64,000 bases of DNA from Alistipes sp. (GTDB lineage Bacteria > Bacteroidota > Bacteroidia > Bacteroidales > Rikenellaceae), in assembly GCA_017936685.1 (NCBI GenBank), contig JAGBFA010000015.1:62001-126000 (forward strand), read 5' to 3'. Position numbers and translations under genes: made by a program. How positions within the stretch are numbered: the stretch's first letter is position 1; every line of letters starts with the position of its first letter. Below the pieces are notes generated by a model. That model searched no databases. It was not told where the DNA came from and saw nothing but the letters and a program-made list of their open reading frames with translations. Of the stretch, positions 44,344 through 53,809 are shown one piece after another.

Positions 44344-44961
44344 CTAATCCGATACAGGTCGGACACTACACCCGAGGCTACGAACATAGTCATACATGAT
44401 ATAACAATCAATGTCGAATTCGAGACAGTACGCGCTTTGCATACCGAGCCGGCCAAACGTAGAGCTCCAATAGTTGCCGATCTCTCCGATGTCGTCGAAC
44501 GAAGACCCTAAACGAGAACCGGCGGCCGGAAGGAAGATCGAGTTGCCATTGGTTTTACTTGTAACTTTATAACCGTTATGACCACCTTGACTCGTCCATG
44601 TCCATGTACACTTATCGATAAGCTCTTCCATCTCTGCGTTTGTAGGCGTGCGCCACGACCCGCCCCAATTAGCTCGGGCGGCATCGTAATTTGAGTTACC
44701 CGATATATTGCCAATACTTTTCTCCCATGTTTTACAATTCTCTTTCGTGTATTCCGACTTAGTAGTAGTTTCGCCCCACGCATAGTAGTTGCCATAGTCC
44801 GACGGTGACGAAGCTCCGACATTGCATGTAGCCCACTTGACACTCAGACCTAAATCGACATAGCCGTGACCGGCTATCTTACCGGAGGCGGGCGTTTGCG
44901 CTTTGCCTGCCACGGCAAGCAATACGCTCGCAACAGTTGCAATTATAATCGATTTTTTCAT
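44344..44961 (-). CDS. Secreted FISUMP/major paralogous-domain-like protein
   Basis: A 205-residue exported protein with signal peptide MKKSIIIATVASVLLAVAGKAQ. It carries the Bacteroidetes surface motif HGYVDLGLSVKWATCNVGA, then DYGNYYAWGETTTKSEY, SWRTPTNAEMEELIDKC, IFLPAAGSRLG and YCLEFDIDCYIMYDYVRSLGCSVRPV. This is the repetitive 'major paralogous domain' found in Fibrobacter and Prevotella/Bacteroides surface proteins, often in glycan- or adhesion-linked proteins; here it is a single domain with no C-terminal sorting signal. It has its own promoter and is bordered by repeats on both sides, so it may be accessory. Confidence 0.8.
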   Translation of the reverse strand: MKKSIIIATVASVLLAVAGKAQTPASGKIAGHGYVDLGLSVKWATCNVGASSPSDYGNYYAWGETTTKSEYTKENCKTWEKSIGNISGNSNYDAARANWGGSWRTPTNAEMEELIDKCTWTWTSQGGHNGYKVTSKTNGNSIFLPAAGSRLGSSFDDIGEIGNYWSSTFGRLGMQSAYCLEFDIDCYIMYDYVRSLGCSVRPVSD

Positions 44962-44989
44962 AATAATTTTGTATTTGTTTTATACTCAA

Positions 44990-44997
44990 CAAAAGTA
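44990..44997 (-). promoter_or_regulatory. -7 box (TACTTTTG) of the FISUMP-like gene
   Basis: On the minus strand TACTTTTG matches TAnnTTTG and lies 28 bases before the ATG at 44961. Confidence 0.5.
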
Positions 44998-45123
44998 TGA
45001 AAAATTTTTCCCTCCCTTCAAATTTCTCGAAATAAAAATGCCGCAGGCATATAATTCCCTATTTGATCAAATCGTATTTACGCGATTCGCGGCAGAGTAT
45101 TTACTGCGTATTGTTCTCTCATA

Positions 45124-45313
45124 CTGTCACTCCGAGGGAGGGCGCATGCCCGACCGTGGGAGTCTCGCCGGCAGAAATGCGGTTATCGGCCAAACCAGAG
45201 ATTCTCACGTCGCAGCCTACGACTGCTCCTCAGAATGACAGGGCAGGCATATCGACCACCCACATATTCCCCAACCGGATTCTTCACTCCACTACGTTGC
45301 GTTCAGAATGACA
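45124..45313. repeat. REP-like foldback unit pair
   Basis: The block reads CTGTCACTCCGAGG, hairpin GGGC-GCAT-GCCC, CGTGGGAGTCTC, a 33-base centre, GAGATTCTCACGTC, hairpin GCAGCC-TAC-GACTGC (one mismatch), TCCTCAGAATGACAG, then a GGATTCTTCACTCC...GTTCAGAATGACA unit. Together with the element at 45348 it fills the gap between the FISUMP-like and DUF4251 genes. Confidence 0.8.
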
Positions 45314-45347
45314 AAGTGGGAATAGCCTCCAAAGAATCATGCGCCAA

Positions 45348-45470
45348 TTTTTCGTCAAAAGGCGTTAGTTACAAGCCGCACGTGAAAAATCCGCAGATGG
45401 GCTGTACTAACCGTACTGCCCATTTGCGGATTTGAGCGAGGCGCAGGAAATGACGCCTTTTCACGAAAAA
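45348..45470. repeat. Inverted-end element, copy 1 (123 bp), touching a stop codon
   Basis: The outer ends TTTTTCGTCAAAAGGCGT and its inverted partner (GACGCCTTTTCACGAAAAA) pair with one or two mismatches. The core (45387-45433) is a 21-bp hairpin: AAATCCGCAGATGGGC-T-GTAC, loop, GTAC-T-GCCCATTTGCGGATTT. The right end stops exactly at the TAA of the DUF4251 gene (45471). Confidence 0.85.
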
Positions 45471-46025
45471 TTATATGGAGGTGATATTACCAGTGTACTG
45501 CACACTGTTGTAGAAGGGTGAGGAGATGGTAAGTGTGGCACCGCCATAGTGGGTGTAAATCTCCAAAGAGAAGGTGTAGGTGTTGGCGGAGAAGAGGGAG
45601 GTCTGGAAAGTGACGGTCCAGCCGTCGTGGGTCTGCTCGGTGGTGTAGCCCTGCACGGAGGGGAGCACATAGTTGAAGACCACCGGATAGTAGGGAGGCA
45701 CATAACCCTTGATGAAGGGGAGGCAGACATCGACCGTTTCGTCCCAGACGGAGAGTTCGAAGTTGGGATTCATAAGGTTGCGCATCATGCCGGCCGGCTG
45801 TCGCTGCATGGTCTGCGGCGTGAAGCGGAAATTGCGCGACAGCACGAGCGAATCGACATACTTTTCGTACTCGGCCAGACGCTGGGCACGACGCTGCTGA
45901 CGCTCCTCCTTGCGCTGCTCGCGTGCTGCCTGTTTGGAATCTTTCGACTGAGAGGAACGGCTCTGTGCGAACACCAATGCGAGTGTTGCCGATACGGCAA
46001 CCGCAATTAACAATATACGTTTCAT
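45471..46025 (-). CDS. Secreted DUF4251 protein
   Basis: A 184-residue exported protein with signal peptide MKRILLIAVAVSATLALVFAQ; this start (46025) is better than the in-frame codon six bases upstream. A basic helical stretch follows (KDSKQAAREQRKEERQQRRAQRLAEYEKYV). The C-terminal part (DETVDVCLPFIKGYVPPYYPVV..., SLEIYTHYGGATLTISSPFYNSVQYTGNI) matches the DUF4251 family of Bacteroidetes, with unknown function. It is the last gene of the minus-strand unit that begins with cvfB, 44 bases after uvrA. The repeat element ends at its stop codon. Confidence 0.8.
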   Translation of the reverse strand: MKRILLIAVAVSATLALVFAQSRSSQSKDSKQAAREQRKEERQQRRAQRLAEYEKYVDSLVLSRNFRFTPQTMQRQPAGMMRNLMNPNFELSVWDETVDVCLPFIKGYVPPYYPVVFNYVLPSVQGYTTEQTHDGWTVTFQTSLFSANTYTFSLEIYTHYGGATLTISSPFYNSVQYTGNITSI

Positions 46026-46069
46026 AGGCAATAAAATATGTTTACGCCCTCGAAACGCAAATACCTTGC

Positions 46070-48895
46070 CTAAATGCCCATAGCGCGCAAAAACTCACCC
46101 GTATAGCTCTCCGGGCACGAAGCCACCTCGTGGGGTGTGCCCTCGGCGATGACGCGTCCGCCGCCGGCTCCGCCCTCGGGACCCATGTCGATGATGTGGT
46201 CGGCCACCTTTATCACATCGAGGTTATGCTCGATGACGATGGCCGTATTGCCGCAGTCGACAAGACGGTTGATGACCTCCAACAGTTGCCGTATATCCTC
46301 GAAGTGGAGCCCCGTGGTAGGCTCGTCGAGGATATAGAGCGTGCGCCCCGTATCGCGCTTGGCCAGCTCGGCGGCCAGCTTGATGCGCTGCGACTCGCCG
46401 CCCGAGAGCATCGTGCAGGGCTGGCCGAGGGTGAGATAACCCAGGCCGACCTGCTGAATGGCACGCAGTTTCTGATGGATCGAGGGTATGTTCTCGAAGA
46501 ACTCAACGGCCATGTTGACGGTCATGTCGAGCACGTCGTTGATGCTCTTGCCCTTATATTTCACTTCGAGCGTCTCGCGGTTGTAGCGTTTGCCGCCGCA
46601 GGCGCGACACTGCACATAGACATCGGGCAGGAAGTTCATCTCGATGGTCTGCTGACCCGCACCGCGGCACTCCTCGCATCGGCCGCCCTTGACATTGAAC
46701 GAGAATCGTCCGGCCTTGAATCCGCGGATCTGCGCATCGGGCGTAGCCTCGAACAGTTTGCGTATATCGCCGAATACGCCCGAGTAGGTGGCCGGATTGC
46801 TGCGCGGCGTGCGGCCTATGGGCGACTGATCGACTACAACGAGTTTGTCTATATGTTCGATGCCCTCCACGGAATCGTGCTCCAACGGCTGGTCATAGGA
46901 ACGATAGAGCCGGCGCGCAAGCACGGGGCGCAGCGTCTCGTTGATGAGCGACGACTTGCCCGAGCCGCTGACTCCCGTCACACAGATGAACTTGCCGAGC
47001 GGAAACGACACATCGATATTTTTAAGGTTGTTGCCTCGCGCTCCGCGCACCGTGATCAGTTCGCCGGTGCCCTCACGGAGCTTTTCGGGCAGAGGTATGG
47101 AGCGGCGGCCGGAGAGGTAGTCGGCCGTGACGGAGCCGCTGCGCAGGATCTCGTCGAGCGTACCCGCAGCCACTATGTTGCCGCCGCGACGACCGGCCAG
47201 CGGGCCTACGTCGACGATGAAATCGGCCGAGCGCATCATCTCCTCATCGTGCTCTACGACTATGACCGAGTTGCCTGCGTCGCGCAGCTCTTTGAGCGAC
47301 TCGATCAGACGGCGGTTGTCGCGCTGGTGCAGACCGATGCTCGGCTCGTCGAGGATATAGAGCACATTGACGAGTTTCGACCCGATCTGCGTGGCCAGAC
47401 GTATGCGCTGCGACTCGCCGCCCGAGATGGAGCGCGACGAACGCGCTAACGACAGATAGCCCAGCCCCACGTCTATGAGAAAACGCAGGCGTTCGCGTAT
47501 CTCCTTGACGATCTCCTGTGCTATGCGCCACTCCTTGTCGGACATATACTCCTCGATGTGAGCTATCCACTCCGAAAACTCTGCTATCGACATGGCGCAG
47601 ACATCGGCTATGCTCTTGCCGCCTATCTTGAACTGCAACGCCTCGTGCTTGAGTCGCGTGCCGCCGCACAACGAGCACTTGCGGTAGACGAGGAACTGCT
47701 CGCGCCACTTCTGTCCGCGCTTCGACTCCTCGTCGATATCGCTCTGGCGCGCAATCCACTCGGCCACGCCCTCCCACGACAGGAGCTGGTTACCGCCCGA
47801 GGTGCCGAACTCCGACATGTTGATCGTCAAAGGCTCGCTGTCGCCGTAGAGTATGGCATTCATGCCGGCCTTGGAGATGGCTCCGACGGGATCGTCGAGC
47901 GTGAAGTCGTAGCGTCGTCCGAGAGTATCGAGCGTGGCGAAGAGCAGGTTGTTGCGATACTTACCCAGCGGCTCTATGCCGCCGTCGCGCAGCGAACGCG
48001 ACGGATCGGGCGCGATCTTATCCATGTCGAACACAGCCTCCTCGCCCAGACCGTTGCACTGCGGGCAGGCACCCTTGGGCGAGTTGAACGAGAAGGTGTG
48101 CGGCGCGGGATCCTCGAACGCATCGCCCGTGGTGGGACACATCAAGTGGCGCGAGTAGTAACGCGCGCCCTCGCTCTCGTAGTCGTAGAGCAGCATGGTG
48201 CCCTTGCCCTGACGCATGGCCTCGGCGAGCGACTTCATGATGCGGTCGCGATGCTGCTCGCCCACCACCATGCGGTCGATGACCATGTCGATTGTATGCG
48301 TCTTGTAGCGGTCGAGTTTCAGTCCGGCCGAGAACTCGCGTATCTCGCCGTCGATGCGGGCATAGATATAGCCCTTCTTGGCCATTGTCTCGAAGAGCTC
48401 GCGATAGTGTCCCTTGCGTCCCTTGATCACGGGTGCCATGAACGCCACGCGGCGCGACGAGAAGCCCTCGATTATAAGGTCGCATATCTGTTCGTCGGTA
48501 AAGTGCGCCATCTCCTCGCCCGTGGCGGGAGAGTATGCGCGCGAGGCGCGGGCATACAGCAGACGCAGGAAGTCGTTGATCTCGGTCACCGTACCCACCG
48601 TCGAACGGGGGTTCTTGTTGGTGGTCTTCTGTTCGATAGCCACCACGGGGCTGAGTCCCGTGATCTTGTCGACATCGGGACGCTCCATGGCTCCTACGAA
48701 CTGTCGGGCATAGGTGGATAGCGTCTCCATATAGCGACGCTGCCCCTCGGCATAAATCGTGTCGAAAGCCAGCGACGACTTGCCCGAGCCGGAGAGTCCG
48801 GTAATGACTACAAGCCGGTTGCGCGGTATTTCGAGATCGATGTTTTTCAGATTGTGCACTCTGGCACCGAGAATCTTGATCTTATCTTCGCTCAT
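46070..48895 (-). CDS. uvrA: Excinuclease ABC subunit A
   Basis: A 941-residue UvrA, the damage-sensing ABC ATPase of nucleotide-excision repair. It has two ATPase cassettes ([38 protein letters not shown]), the signatures [15 protein letters not shown] and [15 protein letters not shown], and zinc fingers ([38 protein letters not shown], plus the CSLCGGTRL pair). The Walker B/D-loop sequences [13 protein letters not shown] and [13 protein letters not shown] are intact. It is 33 bases downstream of the TSUP permease gene start-to-stop and belongs to the same minus-strand unit. Confidence 0.98.
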   Translation of the reverse strand: MSEDKIKILGARVHNLKNIDLEIPRNRLVVITGLSGSGKSSLAFDTIYAEGQRRYMETLSTYARQFVGAMERPDVDKITGLSPVVAIEQKTTNKNPRSTVGTVTEINDFLRLLYARASRAYSPATGEEMAHFTDEQICDLIIEGFSSRRVAFMAPVIKGRKGHYRELFETMAKKGYIYARIDGEIREFSAGLKLDRYKTHTIDMVIDRMVVGEQHRDRIMKSLAEAMRQGKGTMLLYDYESEGARYYSRHLMCPTTGDAFEDPAPHTFSFNSPKGACPQCNGLGEEAVFDMDKIAPDPSRSLRDGGIEPLGKYRNNLLFATLDTLGRRYDFTLDDPVGAISKAGMNAILYGDSEPLTINMSEFGTSGGNQLLSWEGVAEWIARQSDIDEESKRGQKWREQFLVYRKCSLCGGTRLKHEALQFKIGGKSIADVCAMSIAEFSEWIAHIEEYMSDKEWRIAQEIVKEIRERLRFLIDVGLGYLSLARSSRSISGGESQRIRLATQIGSKLVNVLYILDEPSIGLHQRDNRRLIESLKELRDAGNSVIVVEHDEEMMRSADFIVDVGPLAGRRGGNIVAAGTLDEILRSGSVTADYLSGRRSIPLPEKLREGTGELITVRGARGNNLKNIDVSFPLGKFICVTGVSGSGKSSLINETLRPVLARRLYRSYDQPLEHDSVEGIEHIDKLVVVDQSPIGRTPRSNPATYSGVFGDIRKLFEATPDAQIRGFKAGRFSFNVKGGRCEECRGAGQQTIEMNFLPDVYVQCRACGGKRYNRETLEVKYKGKSINDVLDMTVNMAVEFFENIPSIHQKLRAIQQVGLGYLTLGQPCTMLSGGESQRIKLAAELAKRDTGRTLYILDEPTTGLHFEDIRQLLEVINRLVDCGNTAIVIEHNLDVIKVADHIIDMGPEGGAGGGRVIAEGTPHEVASCPESYTGEFLRAMGI

Positions 48896-48928
48896 TGCAT
48901 AAACTCGTTTTCAGCCGATCGGCGCGAA

Positions 48929-49705
48929 TCAGATCATTGCGCAGATCATGTCGTGCAGCGATATGAAGCCCACCAGATCGGCGAAACATACCACTACCAC
49001 GACCAGTGTGAATACTCTTACGAACTTCACGCCCCACCCTATGGCGAAGTGCGAGGCAAGCACGGCACCGATGACATTGCCTGCACCGTGCAGCAGACCG
49101 ACGGCATAGTCGACCTGTCCGTTGATCATGAATACGGCCAGGGCGAAGGGTGTCGATACGAATATGACGAATCCCTTGATGACGTTGGCCGTGATGATAT
49201 CGAGGTGCATCGACCAGATGGTGACGGCAAGAATGACATAGCCCAAACCTATATAGATATATCCGCCGTAGAATCCTATGGCGAAGAACCACAGGTAGTG
49301 CCACCAGCGTATGCTCAGGCGGTGGCCGCCGTGTATGTGCTTCTTGTGGTTGTCGAATATCATGTAGATGAGTATGACCGACAGCACCGCCCCCAGACAG
49401 ATGCGGAAGATGGTTTCGCTCACCTCTAAGGCCACCATCGAACCGATGATATTGCCCGCGACGGCCGGTACGGAGAGTTTCAGTCCGCTGCGAACGTCGA
49501 GCATGCGCTTGCGCAGGAACGTAAGCGATGCCGACAGGTTCTGCATCACCACGGCTATGCGGTTGGTGCCGTTGGCCACGCCTATGGGCAGCCCCATTGC
49601 CATGAACAGCGACATAGATATGACCGAGCCGCCGCCTGCGAGCGTATTGATTATGCCGACCACGATGCCCGACACCACAAGCAATATAATCACGTTTACT
49701 TCCAT
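48929..49705 (-). CDS. TSUP (TauE/SafE) family permease
   Basis: A 258-residue integral membrane protein of the sulfite exporter TauE/SafE family, with seven or eight helices and the family entry sequence VSGIVVGIINTLAGGGSVISM and GLPIGVANGTNRIAVVMQNLSA. The second half repeats the pattern (VILIYMIFDN, YIYIGLGYVILAV, VNVIKGFVIFVSTPFALAVFMINGQVDYAVGLLHGAGNVIGAVLA). Members export sulfite, sulfoacetate or other organosulfur anions; the substrate here is not defined. The gene lies between the nitrilase and uvrA. Confidence 0.88.
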   Translation of the reverse strand: MEVNVIILLVVSGIVVGIINTLAGGGSVISMSLFMAMGLPIGVANGTNRIAVVMQNLSASLTFLRKRMLDVRSGLKLSVPAVAGNIIGSMVALEVSETIFRICLGAVLSVILIYMIFDNHKKHIHGGHRLSIRWWHYLWFFAIGFYGGYIYIGLGYVILAVTIWSMHLDIITANVIKGFVIFVSTPFALAVFMINGQVDYAVGLLHGAGNVIGAVLASHFAIGWGVKFVRVFTLVVVVVCFADLVGFISLHDMICAMI

Positions 49706-49722
49706 ATCCGTATATGTTTGCG

Positions 49723-50487
49723 TTACAACTCCACCTCGAACCGATCGGCGTCACGCAAGGCGGTGAACTTGCTGCGGAACGCCCGCATCGGCTCCAAATC
49801 CAACTCTGCGACAGCCACGCCCGCCGTATCGTCCAGTGCCGCGATCTCGTCGCCGCGGAAATCCATTATGCGCGAACCGCCGGCGTAGTGCAGGCCGGGT
49901 TCGTCGCCCGTGCGGTTGACACCTATGGCATAGCACTGGTTCTCGATGGCACGCGCCGCCAACAGCGTCGTCCAGGCCTTCTGCCGCGGCGCAGGCCACA
50001 GGGCAGAGTAGATCACGGCATCGTAGTCGCCGCGATTGCGGCTCCACACCGGAAAGCGGAGATCGTAGCATATCTGCAACATGAATCTCACGCCCCGCCA
50101 CTCCACAACGGTGCGCCGCCGCCCCGGCTCGAAGCGCGTGTTCTCGCCCGACGGTGTGAACAGATGCCGTTTGTCGGCATAGCTCACCCGGCCCGACGGT
50201 TCGACAAACAGCAGGCGGTTATAACATCTGCCGCCTTCGCGTATCACCGCTCCTCCCGCCACCGCGGCATCGCTTCGCACAGCCCAGCGGCGCATGGCGG
50301 CGACCGTTTCGCCCTCCATAGTCTCGGCCACACAATCGACATCGGTGACGAAACCCGTCTGGAACATCTCGGGCAGCACGATCAGATCGGCCTCGATGGT
50401 AGCAAGCATCTCATCGACGCGCGCCAGATTGGCCTGCTTATCATACCAGCCGATGTCGTATTGACATATCGCCACTCTCAGTCCCAT
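49723..50487 (-). CDS. Nitrilase-superfamily amidohydrolase (omega-amidase-like)
   Basis: A 254-residue carbon-nitrogen hydrolase. The catalytic triad of the nitrilase fold is clear: Glu in DLIVLPEMFQTGF, Lys in YADKRHLFTPSGE, and Cys in MLQICYDLRFPVWSRN. The final segments (AALWPAPRQKAWTTLLAARAIENQCYAIGVNRTG) are like those of YafV/omega-amidases, which deamidate alpha-ketoglutaramate and related compounds, so that is the best guess. It follows the methyltransferase by six bases and precedes the permease by 17. Confidence 0.9.
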   Translation of the reverse strand: MGLRVAICQYDIGWYDKQANLARVDEMLATIEADLIVLPEMFQTGFVTDVDCVAETMEGETVAAMRRWAVRSDAAVAGGAVIREGGRCYNRLLFVEPSGRVSYADKRHLFTPSGENTRFEPGRRRTVVEWRGVRFMLQICYDLRFPVWSRNRGDYDAVIYSALWPAPRQKAWTTLLAARAIENQCYAIGVNRTGDEPGLHYAGGSRIMDFRGDEIAALDDTAGVAVAELDLEPMRAFRSKFTALRDADRFEVEL

Positions 50488-50493
50488 ATCCGG

Positions 50494-51249
50494 TCAACGT
50501 TTAACGGCCACGTAAAACAGATCGAAGCAGTCGTCGGCCACATCGGCTATGCGGTAGTCCTCCATGGCGATAGACTCCGTGAGTTCGGTGTTGCGCGCCA
50601 GAAGCCGGCGGCGGTTCAGGCGGTTGGCCACATCGTATGGCAGGCGCAGCAGCCATCGCGGCAGGCGGTGTTGCAGATCGAGCGGATCGAAACGTGCGAT
50701 GCGCTCCACCGACCTGCGGTTCTCGGCATAATAGGCCATCACCTTCTCGTTGCCGAACACGCCGTACTGCTCCACCTCGTCGAATACGCAACCCAGCAGG
50801 TTGGCCAGCTCCCCGGCACGATACTCGCGCACATGCCACGGATTGCGCGTAAGCGACATGGGTGCATTGGGCGTTGTCAAAATGAAGCGTCCGCCCGGCC
50901 GCAACACGCGGTGCACCTCGCGAACGAAATCCAGATCGCGGCCGATATGCTCTATCACCTGAAACGATATGACGCAGTCGAAGCGTCCGGCATCGAACGG
51001 CAGCGGCGGCACCTTAGCACGGACGAACTCCACGTTATCGCCGAAGCGCACACCCTCGGGCACATGTTTGTCGACGGTGGTGAAACTCGTCGTGCGGGGC
51101 GCGATGATATCCACGCCGTAACCGGTGCCCGTACCTATCTCCAACACCTCGCCGCGCACCATCTCTGCCGCCCTGCAATAGGCAAGCAGCGAACGTTGGA
51201 ACACGAAGTTGTCGGACTTGTCGCGCGATACTCTCTCGGCACTCTGCAT
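50494..51249 (-). CDS. Class I SAM-dependent methyltransferase
   Basis: A 251-residue Methyltransf_11-type enzyme. SAM-binding motif I is VLEIGTGTGYGVDII and the later motifs are FDCVISFQVIEHIGRDLDFVREVHRVLRPGGRFILTTPN. The start could be the codon at 51249 (MQSAERVSRD) or 51255 (MPMQ), the latter overlapping the cvfB-like stop. The C-terminal region after about residue 150 is less usual and may bind substrate. The substrate is unknown; its neighbours do not point to one. Confidence 0.85.
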   Translation of the reverse strand: MQSAERVSRDKSDNFVFQRSLLAYCRAAEMVRGEVLEIGTGTGYGVDIIAPRTTSFTTVDKHVPEGVRFGDNVEFVRAKVPPLPFDAGRFDCVISFQVIEHIGRDLDFVREVHRVLRPGGRFILTTPNAPMSLTRNPWHVREYRAGELANLLGCVFDEVEQYGVFGNEKVMAYYAENRRSVERIARFDPLDLQHRLPRWLLRLPYDVANRLNRRRLLARNTELTESIAMEDYRIADVADDCFDLFYVAVKR

Positions 51250-51254
51250 AGGCA

Positions 51255-52094
51255 CTATTTTTTGGTCGATTCTATTCCCGTTTCGGTCTGCACTATCTCG
51301 CCGCGCTTCATCAGCATGCCCACGGCACGCTTGAACACCTTTTTGCTCATCTCGGTCATGGCGGCCACCTCCTCCGGCCGGCTGCGGTCGTTCAGCGGCA
51401 GCCGTCCGCCGTTGCTACGCAACAATTCGACCAGACGCTCCACCGAGTGCTCCACTTCGGCCAGTCCCTGCTGTTGCAGACTGACATCGATGCGGTAATC
51501 CTCGGTTATGCGGCGCACATATCCGTGCAGCGTGTCGCCCACGTTCACGCGCTTGAACAGCTGGTTCTTGTAAAGCATGCCCCAATGCCGGTTGTCGATT
51601 ATGACGCGATAGCCTATCGGCATCTCCGATGCCACGAGCAGCGATACCTCGTCGCCCTCTGCGACGGTCAGCGGCGGATCGTTGTGGACGAAGGCCTTGA
51701 ACTTGTTGGTCGCCACGCAGCGTCCCGTCTTATCGTCGATATAGAGATAGACCAGAGTTTTGCGGCCGGCTATCACGCCGCCCTGCTGGTTGCGGTTGGG
51801 CAGGAACAGATCCTTGCCGGCCAATCCCCAGTCGAGAAATGCGCCGTGCACATTCTTGTCGACCACCGTCAGTGCAGCCACACACCCCTCGGTGATGAGC
51901 GGACGTTCGGTCGAAGCCACTAAACGGTCCTCCGAATCGTGATAAACGAACACCTCTATTTCATCGCCTACTTTCATGTCGAGCGACACATATCTATTGG
52001 GCAACAACACCTCCTCGGCCTCATCGTCGGCGAGATACAATCCGTAGTCGGATATGCGCGACACGGTAAGCCGCTGGATTCTACCTACTCTCAT
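51255..52094 (-). CDS. cvfB: CvfB/YitL-like S1-domain RNA-binding protein
   Basis: A 279-residue protein with tandem S1-type OB folds and a C-terminal winged-helix. The opening MRVGRIQRLTVSRISDYGLYLADDEAEEVLLPNRYV and the later GAFLDWGLAGKDLFLPNRNQ, IGYRVIIDNRHWGMLYKNQLF and VNVGDTLHGYVRRITEDYRIDVSLQ are all family features; the end has MSKKVFKRAVGMLMKRGEIVQ. The family (S. aureus CvfB, B. subtilis YitL) is RNA-binding and acts in post-transcriptional control. It is the first gene of the minus-strand unit ending in the DUF4251 gene. Confidence 0.88.
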   Translation of the reverse strand: MRVGRIQRLTVSRISDYGLYLADDEAEEVLLPNRYVSLDMKVGDEIEVFVYHDSEDRLVASTERPLITEGCVAALTVVDKNVHGAFLDWGLAGKDLFLPNRNQQGGVIAGRKTLVYLYIDDKTGRCVATNKFKAFVHNDPPLTVAEGDEVSLLVASEMPIGYRVIIDNRHWGMLYKNQLFKRVNVGDTLHGYVRRITEDYRIDVSLQQQGLAEVEHSVERLVELLRSNGGRLPLNDRSRPEEVAAMTEMSKKVFKRAVGMLMKRGEIVQTETGIESTKK

Positions 52095-52113
52095 ATATTC
52101 AGTTTTAATCTGA

Positions 52114-52137
52114 CAAAGATACGAAAACTTTTCGTAT
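52114..52137 (-). promoter_or_regulatory. Promoter and palindromic operator of the cvfB unit
   Basis: On the minus strand TATCTTTG (plus 52121-52114) is the -7 box. A perfect palindrome ATACGAAAA-C-TTTTCGTAT at 52119-52137 overlaps it by three bases and would cover the spacer, as an operator does. Confidence 0.6.
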
Positions 52138-52188
52138 GATACGGCAGTTTTATATTCATAAAAAAACTCGCCGAAAGAATATTTTTAC

Positions 52189-52196
52189 TACCTTTG
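52189..52196 (+). promoter_or_regulatory. -7 box (TACCTTTG) of the nusB operon
   Basis: TACCTTTG matches TAnnTTTG and lies 40 bases before the nusB ATG. Confidence 0.6.
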
Positions 52197-52236
52197 CGCC
52201 GTAATTTTTAAAGGAAAACCCAAACAAGTTCATACC

Positions 52237-53175
52237 ATGTTGAGTAGAAGATTGCTTAGAATAAAGGTTATAAAGAGTCTGTATGCACACCTTAAATCGG
52301 GTTCGACCAACCTGATGGCTTCGGAGAAGACTCTCATGCAATCGGTAGACAAGTGCTACGATCTCTATTTTCTGATGATGTCCATCATCGTCGACATAGC
52401 ACGTTATGCCGAAAGCCGGCAGGAGCTGGCCAAGCAGAAGCAGCTGCCTACTCACGAGGATCTCAACCCCAACCGCCGTTTCGTCGACAACCGCGTAATA
52501 CACCTTATCGCCACGAGCGATTCGGTGAACGACCGTCTTGCGGCGCGCAAACTCTCGTGGTCGCAGCAGGGCGATCTGATAAAGGATCTCTACAACAAAC
52601 TCATCAAGGCAGATTTCTACAAGGCATACATGACCTCGTCGGAGGATTCGTTCGCCGCCGATCTGAAATTCGTGGATCAGTTCTTCCGCGAGGCATTGGA
52701 GAACGACGAGCAGCTCGAATCGACGCTCGACGACATGTCGCTGCTGTGGAACGACGATCTGGGCTTCGCTCTGATCATGGTCGTGCGCACGTTGTCGGGC
52801 ATACGCGAATCCGACACCGAAATAAAGGTGCTGCCCAAATTCAAGAGCGACGAAGACGAGGAGTTCGTCAAGAGACTCTTCGAGAAATCGCTGTTGCAGT
52901 ACAACGACAACCAGGCCATCATCGACCGTTTCACACGCAACTGGGACGTGGAGCGCATAGCATTCATGGACAACCTGATAATGTCGGTGGCCACCACCGA
53001 GCTTACCTCGTTCCCGTCGATTCCCGTCAAGGTGACGCTCGACGAATATATCGAGATAGCAAAGTTCTATTCGACGGCCAGCAGCGGTGTCTTCATCAAC
53101 GGCGTGCTCGACAAGATCGTCGTCGAGCTGACCGAGCAGGGCGACATACGCAAGAGCGGCCGCGGTCTGATCTGA
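52237..53175 (+). CDS. nusB: Transcription antitermination factor NusB, long form
   Basis: A 312-residue NusB, about twice the length of the Proteobacterial protein. The N-terminus (MLSRRLLRIKVIKSLYAHLKSG) and a helical region of about 170 residues precede the canonical C-terminal NusB fold (FTRNWDVERIAFMDNLIMSVATTELTSFPSIPVKVTLDEYIEIAKFYSTASSGVFINGVLDKIV). This long form is typical of Bacteroidetes. NusB with NusE (S10) supports antitermination on rRNA operons. It heads an operon with the DUF1573 gene and yajC, the usual order in this phylum. Confidence 0.95.
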   Translation: MLSRRLLRIKVIKSLYAHLKSGSTNLMASEKTLMQSVDKCYDLYFLMMSIIVDIARYAESRQELAKQKQLPTHEDLNPNRRFVDNRVIHLIATSDSVNDRLAARKLSWSQQGDLIKDLYNKLIKADFYKAYMTSSEDSFAADLKFVDQFFREALENDEQLESTLDDMSLLWNDDLGFALIMVVRTLSGIRESDTEIKVLPKFKSDEDEEFVKRLFEKSLLQYNDNQAIIDRFTRNWDVERIAFMDNLIMSVATTELTSFPSIPVKVTLDEYIEIAKFYSTASSGVFINGVLDKIVVELTEQGDIRKSGRGLI

Positions 53176-53185
53176 TCCCAACGCC

Positions 53186-53656
53186 ATGTCGCCCAAACCC
53201 CGAACCATCATCGTCGCGGCAGCCCTGACGGCTGCGGCAGCAGGTGCGGCATATATTTTGTCGTCGCATAGCCGCGACGGAGCAAACGTCGTCGACGACA
53301 CGCATAGCATCACGGCGGAAGCCCGGTTCTACGGCATAACGGTGGAACTATGCAAGGGCCGGCGCAACTGCGACTCGGTTGCAATGGGTGTCATACACGA
53401 GGGAGAGCGCGTGGTTCGCACCATCAGGTTCGTCAATCGCACCTCCGAGCCGCTCACTCTGCTCGACTATCGTTCGTCGTGCGGCTGCACGAGCATCGAT
53501 CTGCCCAGACGTGCCATCGCTCCCGAGGCATACGCCGATGCCGAGTGCATGTTCGATTCGCGCGGCGAATACGGAGCGAAGCTCAACGTCGTCGAGATCG
53601 CGACATCAGATGCGTCTACGACGGCCGTGCTACTGGTGGAGGCCGAGGTGGAATAA
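53186..53656 (+). CDS. Membrane-anchored DUF1573 protein
   Basis: A 156-residue protein with an N-terminal hydrophobic helix (TIIVAAALTAAAAGAAYIL) and a DUF1573 domain: GERVVRTIRFVNRTSEPLTLLDYRSSCGCTSIDLPRRAIAPEAYADAECMFDSRGEYGAKLNVVEI. The SSCGCT motif and Ig-like beta-sandwich are characteristic. The start at 53186 lies 10 bases after nusB. In Bacteroidetes DUF1573 genes often sit between nusB and yajC; the role is not established. Confidence 0.87.
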   Translation: MSPKPRTIIVAAALTAAAAGAAYILSSHSRDGANVVDDTHSITAEARFYGITVELCKGRRNCDSVAMGVIHEGERVVRTIRFVNRTSEPLTLLDYRSSCGCTSIDLPRRAIAPEAYADAECMFDSRGEYGAKLNVVEIATSDASTTAVLLVEAEVE

Positions 53657-53729
53657 TCCGTCAGGCGGCATATCCCGATGCCGGAATTGGCCGAAATGGT
53701 CATTTTGCGGATCGGACAGCCGTTATTTA

Positions 53730-53760
53730 TTTGCATATACAATAATTTTCATTATCTTTG
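53730..53760 (+). promoter_or_regulatory. Promoter of yajC
   Basis: TTTG at 53730-53733, exactly 19 bases, then TATCTTTG at 53753-53760: a perfect match to the Bacteroidetes consensus. The yajC ATG follows 49 bases later. Confidence 0.8.
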
Positions 53761-53809
53761 CGCTATTGGCATTAAGTTGCAAACATTAAAAAATTAACGG
53801 AATAAAATT

